A stretch of 64,000 nucleotides of DNA, from positions 62,001 through 126,000 of the forward strand of contig JANPER010000040.1 in the NCBI GenBank assembly GCA_031423015.1. Direction: 5' to 3'. Origin of the DNA: DATGPD01 sp031423015. GTDB taxonomy: Bacteria; Planctomycetota; UBA1135; UBA2386. Below are positions 61,620 to 64,000 of this stretch, one piece after another. Position 1 is the stretch's first letter. Every line of letters starts with the position of its first letter. A model generated the notes under the pieces. It was not told the DNA's origin. It worked only from the letters and a program-made list of their open reading frames with translations, and did no database searches. Position numbers and translations under genes: made by a program.

Positions 61620-64000
61620 TTATCGACGGACCTGCGGACTCGCGTCCGACGGCGGATTCCTTAGCGACGCCACCAACCGGAAGCCGTCGTTGAAGCCGGC
61701 CCGCGACGCGTCTCCGCCGTTGTCGGATGCAGCCCGGAACAACCGCACATCGGCGGCATTCCAGGCCCCGCCACGCCACGCTCGGACGCTGCCGTAGTTG
61801 GGGTCGGAGTAGCCGATGTCCAAGAGCCACTCGAACACGCCGCCGCAGAGGTCCCGCACGGCGAACGTGGACTCGTCCGCGAGAAAGCTCAACCCGGGCT
61901 CCCGCACGGGGTTCGGCCGGGACTTCCGGCCACCGCAGAACGACCAGGAGAACGCGTCGCCCCACGGGTAGACACGCCCGTCGGCGCCGCGCGCAGCCTT
62001 TTCCCACTGCTCCTTGCTCGGCAATGCGTAGGTCCACGCTTCGCCGCGACTCAGCGCTAGGCGGTTGCGCCACGCCACGTAGGCATCGGCGTCGACGCCG
62101 GCGATGTCGCACACCGGACAGCGCGGATCCACATCGGGAATGAAGCGCCCGTCGCCAGCGCGGGTCCATGACGGCACCCTGAGGATGCGTCGAGGCACGC
62201 GGGTCACCGTTCCTTGACTGCCCGCCGCGTCGATCTCCAGGCGCGTAGCTGGGTCGTTGACGAACTCGGCGTACTCGCCGACCGTGACCTCTCTCTGGGC
62301 GATGAAGAACCCAGGCAGGTCCGTCACCCGGCGCGCAATGGCGCCAACCGCGTCCGGGTCTCCGCCGAAGATGCTCGGACACGGCGCCACATACACAAAC
62401 CCCGGCGGGGTGATTCCTGCGCGCAGCAGGTCGGCACGTAGCACGACCGGCCCCGAGCTGGGGATCTCGAACGGAAGCCGCAGATCGTCGTAGCCCGGCA
62501 TCCCCGCGACCAGGAGGTACGAACCCGCGGGCACGGACACATCCACCAGCGGCAGCGTGCCCACTGCATTGTCCGACCCGAACACCAGTGGGTAGGCGGT
62601 GACCACTCCCTCGATGCCCGACAGTCGCCCAGACGGGAGCACGAGCGTTCGGGCGACTCCACCCGAGAGAATCCCCAGTTCCAGGTCGGCGCCGAGTACG
62701 ACATGCGCGAGCGCCTCTGCGGCGTCGCCGACTCGAAGTCCAAGGTCATTCCAAGGGGACACACCACGGCGGGTCGAGACGGTCCGTCGACCGTCCTTGG
62801 CGGCGAACACGACATCGTAGTTCGCTCCTTCGACCAGGCTCGCCTGGGCAGCGACCGCGTCGTTGGGGACGTGTACGGCGGAGCCCGCGAGTCCAGTGAG
62901 CCGATCGAGGCAGACTACGCCCGCACGCGCAGCCGGGCCGTCGGCGTCGAGCTCGATGACCAAGACCGCGCCCGCAACGGGTGCGCCCGCAACTCGCGTG
63001 ATCAGATCCCGCGCGCATAGGCCGATCGCAGCAGCCGGCGACCCACTCGTCACCGAGGTGACCGACAGGGCGACCTCCGCGGACGTGAGCAGCTCGACGC
63101 CATCGTTGGCCGCCGGCGTCCGGGCCGCGGAGCGCGGCAGATGGAAGGGAACCGGAACGAGGCGAGGCTCTCCGTCGTCGCGCAGACCAGACTGGAGCTG
63201 AAACCGGAAGAGATGGAGTTCGGCACCGCGTGGCGACCCGTCGAGGGAGAGTGAGGCGGTTCCTTCGAGCTCGGGAAGGTGCCGGCCCTCGATGTCGTAC
63301 ACCTCGACTCGAACGCGATGCGCCGCGGTCATGGGGATGTCGTGTGCGCTGCGCGTCGCACGCCAGCGAATCATGTAGAGGTCCGCCATCGCTCGACGCA
63401 CGGCCGGTGTGCCGGGGACGTGTCGCTCGGCCCGGTTCAGTGCATCGATCGCGCCGGCCAGATGCGTCTCGGCGCTGACGATCAGGGGACCCACCGTCTC
63501 TGCTTCGCGGGCCCACGCGAGTGGATCGGCACTCGGGTGGAACGCGAAGAGTTCCTCTTGCTCGAGGATCTCCACCCGGGCGCGCGAACTCACGATCGCT
63601 GCCATGCTGCGCTCACAGGCATCCAACTCGACTCTCGCCTCTTCGATCGCACGCCCGTGATCGGCCTCCGCCCGGGCTGCGGCGACCGCCGACCGAAGAT
63701 CCCGTGCCTCGATGCTGTTCTGGTCGAGGGCTGTGACCCGCTCGAGACTCAGTTGCGCCTGCGACAGGTCCTTGCCCGCGAGCGCGGCGTGGGTCTCTGT
63801 CACAGCGGCGCGAAACTCGGCACGCGCCTGCATCCGCTGGACGAAGACGACGACGCCCAGACCGGCGGTGGCCAACAACAGCGCCGCGGCCGCCGCGGTC
63901 GGCCAAGGATTGCGCAGGAGGAGGCGTCGCGCGCGCGTCCCGAGCCCTGCCGCTCTGGCGCGAATCGGTCGGAGGTTGAGCAGATTGCGAAGGTCCTCGG
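61620..64000 (-). CDS. Membrane-anchored SUMF1 (formylglycine-generating-enzyme-like) protein, N-terminus outside window
   Basis: At least 793 residues; the frame stays open through the right edge (EDLRNLLNLRPIRA), so the start is missing. A membrane helix lies near residues 41-62 of the visible part (AAAAALLLATAGLGVVVFV), followed by a helical stretch, a PDZ-like segment (SGSPAAAIGLCARDLITRVAG), PEGA-like beta repeats, and a C-terminal SUMF1 domain (about 545-780): FFIAQREVTVGEYAEFVND, ALPSKEQWEKAARGADGRVYPWGD, RDLCGGVFEWLLD, WRGGAW and NDGFRLVAS. In planctomycetes this layout usually follows a Ser/Thr kinase domain, which may lie just outside. Oxidase activity is not assured. Confidence 0.88.
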   Translation of the reverse strand, partial: EDLRNLLNLRPIRARAAGLGTRARRLLLRNPWPTAAAAALLLATAGLGVVVFVQRMQARAEFRAAVTETHAALAGKDLSQAQLSLERVTALDQNSIEARDLRSAVAAARAEADHGRAIEEARVELDACERSMAAIVSSRARVEILEQEELFAFHPSADPLAWAREAETVGPLIVSAETHLAGAIDALNRAERHVPGTPAVRRAMADLYMIRWRATRSAHDIPMTAAHRVRVEVYDIEGRHLPELEGTASLSLDGSPRGAELHLFRFQLQSGLRDDGEPRLVPVPFHLPRSAARTPAANDGVELLTSAEVALSVTSVTSGSPAAAIGLCARDLITRVAGAPVAGAVLVIELDADGPAARAGVVCLDRLTGLAGSAVHVPNDAVAAQASLVEGANYDVVFAAKDGRRTVSTRRGVSPWNDLGLRVGDAAEALAHVVLGADLELGILSGGVARTLVLPSGRLSGIEGVVTAYPLVFGSDNAVGTLPLVDVSVPAGSYLLVAGMPGYDDLRLPFEIPSSGPVVLRADLLRAGITPPGFVYVAPCPSIFGGDPDAVGAIARRVTDLPGFFIAQREVTVGEYAEFVNDPATRLEIDAAGSQGTVTRVPRRILRVPSWTRAGDGRFIPDVDPRCPVCDIAGVDADAYVAWRNRLALSRGEAWTYALPSKEQWEKAARGADGRVYPWGDAFSWSFCGGRKSRPNPVREPGLSFLADESTFAVRDLCGGVFEWLLDIGYSDPNYGSVRAWRGGAWNAADVRLFRAASDNGGDASRAGFNDGFRLVASLRNPPSDASPQVRR

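Overview
The window is about 69% GC by eye and looks like a chromosomal segment of a planctomycete (phylum Planctomycetota). The reasons are the mix of families: a Ser/Thr kinase with a WD40 tail beside a divergent sigma factor, a sulfatase-modifying-factor (SUMF1) protein with a membrane anchor, cupredoxin/beta-propeller secreted proteins with PA14 and HEAT modules, D-rich FG-GAP proteins, and many secreted proteins whose C-termini share a similar beta-rich style. Clade-level placement is inference.

Left part (1-16.4 kb), mostly housekeeping. It holds the 5' part of a di-haem cytochrome c peroxidase lipoprotein, a MASE1 hybrid histidine kinase, and methylmalonyl-CoA mutase with its chaperone MeaB (a membrane glycosyltransferase-like gene lies between them). 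Then come Hsp20, D-aminoacyl-tRNA deacylase, an MFS carrier, a low-molecular-weight phosphatase, a Tat-exported D-amino-acid-oxidase-like protein with circularly permuted domain order, and a U32/RlhA-like protein.

Mosaic part (16.4-25.6 kb). A secreted 384-residue protein is tandemly duplicated. A membrane glycosyltransferase-like gene follows; its 3' end is present three times. The last two copies form an 89-bp perfect direct repeat bracketing about 2.9 kb that contains a decayed IS91-type transposase, a relic of the downstream metal permease, a frameshifted unknown gene and a pectate-lyase-like beta-helix gene. The intact permease downstream is a ZIP-like/SO_0444-type fusion with a His-rich tail.

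Middle part (25.6-45.3 kb). An isopropylmalate/isocitrate dehydrogenase family enzyme, a zinc-ribbon protein, a SprT-like protein translationally coupled to a 3-methyladenine glycosylase, a Kelch protein, DinB, a C25/gingipain-like protein that seems to lack its catalytic pair, an APC permease, a Fic protein lying between an intact aconitase and a broken second copy of it, a thiolase-aconitase operon, and a kinase/sigma-factor divergent pair.

Right part (45.3-64 kb). Mostly secreted proteins on the minus strand: a cupredoxin-PA14 gene overlapping a propeller gene, two 14-repeat FG-GAP proteins and a beta-helix protein in one operon, then a 1463-residue lipoprotein that fuses SGNH, propeller, HEAT, PA14 and cupredoxin modules. 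A 79-bp repeat of that lipoprotein's start region brackets a DUF4160/DUF2442 pair and gene debris. The window ends inside a SUMF1 protein whose N-terminus lies outside.

The most interesting signals are the permuted D-amino-acid oxidase, and the recurring pattern (three places) of accessory genes bracketed by a partial copy of a neighbouring host gene.
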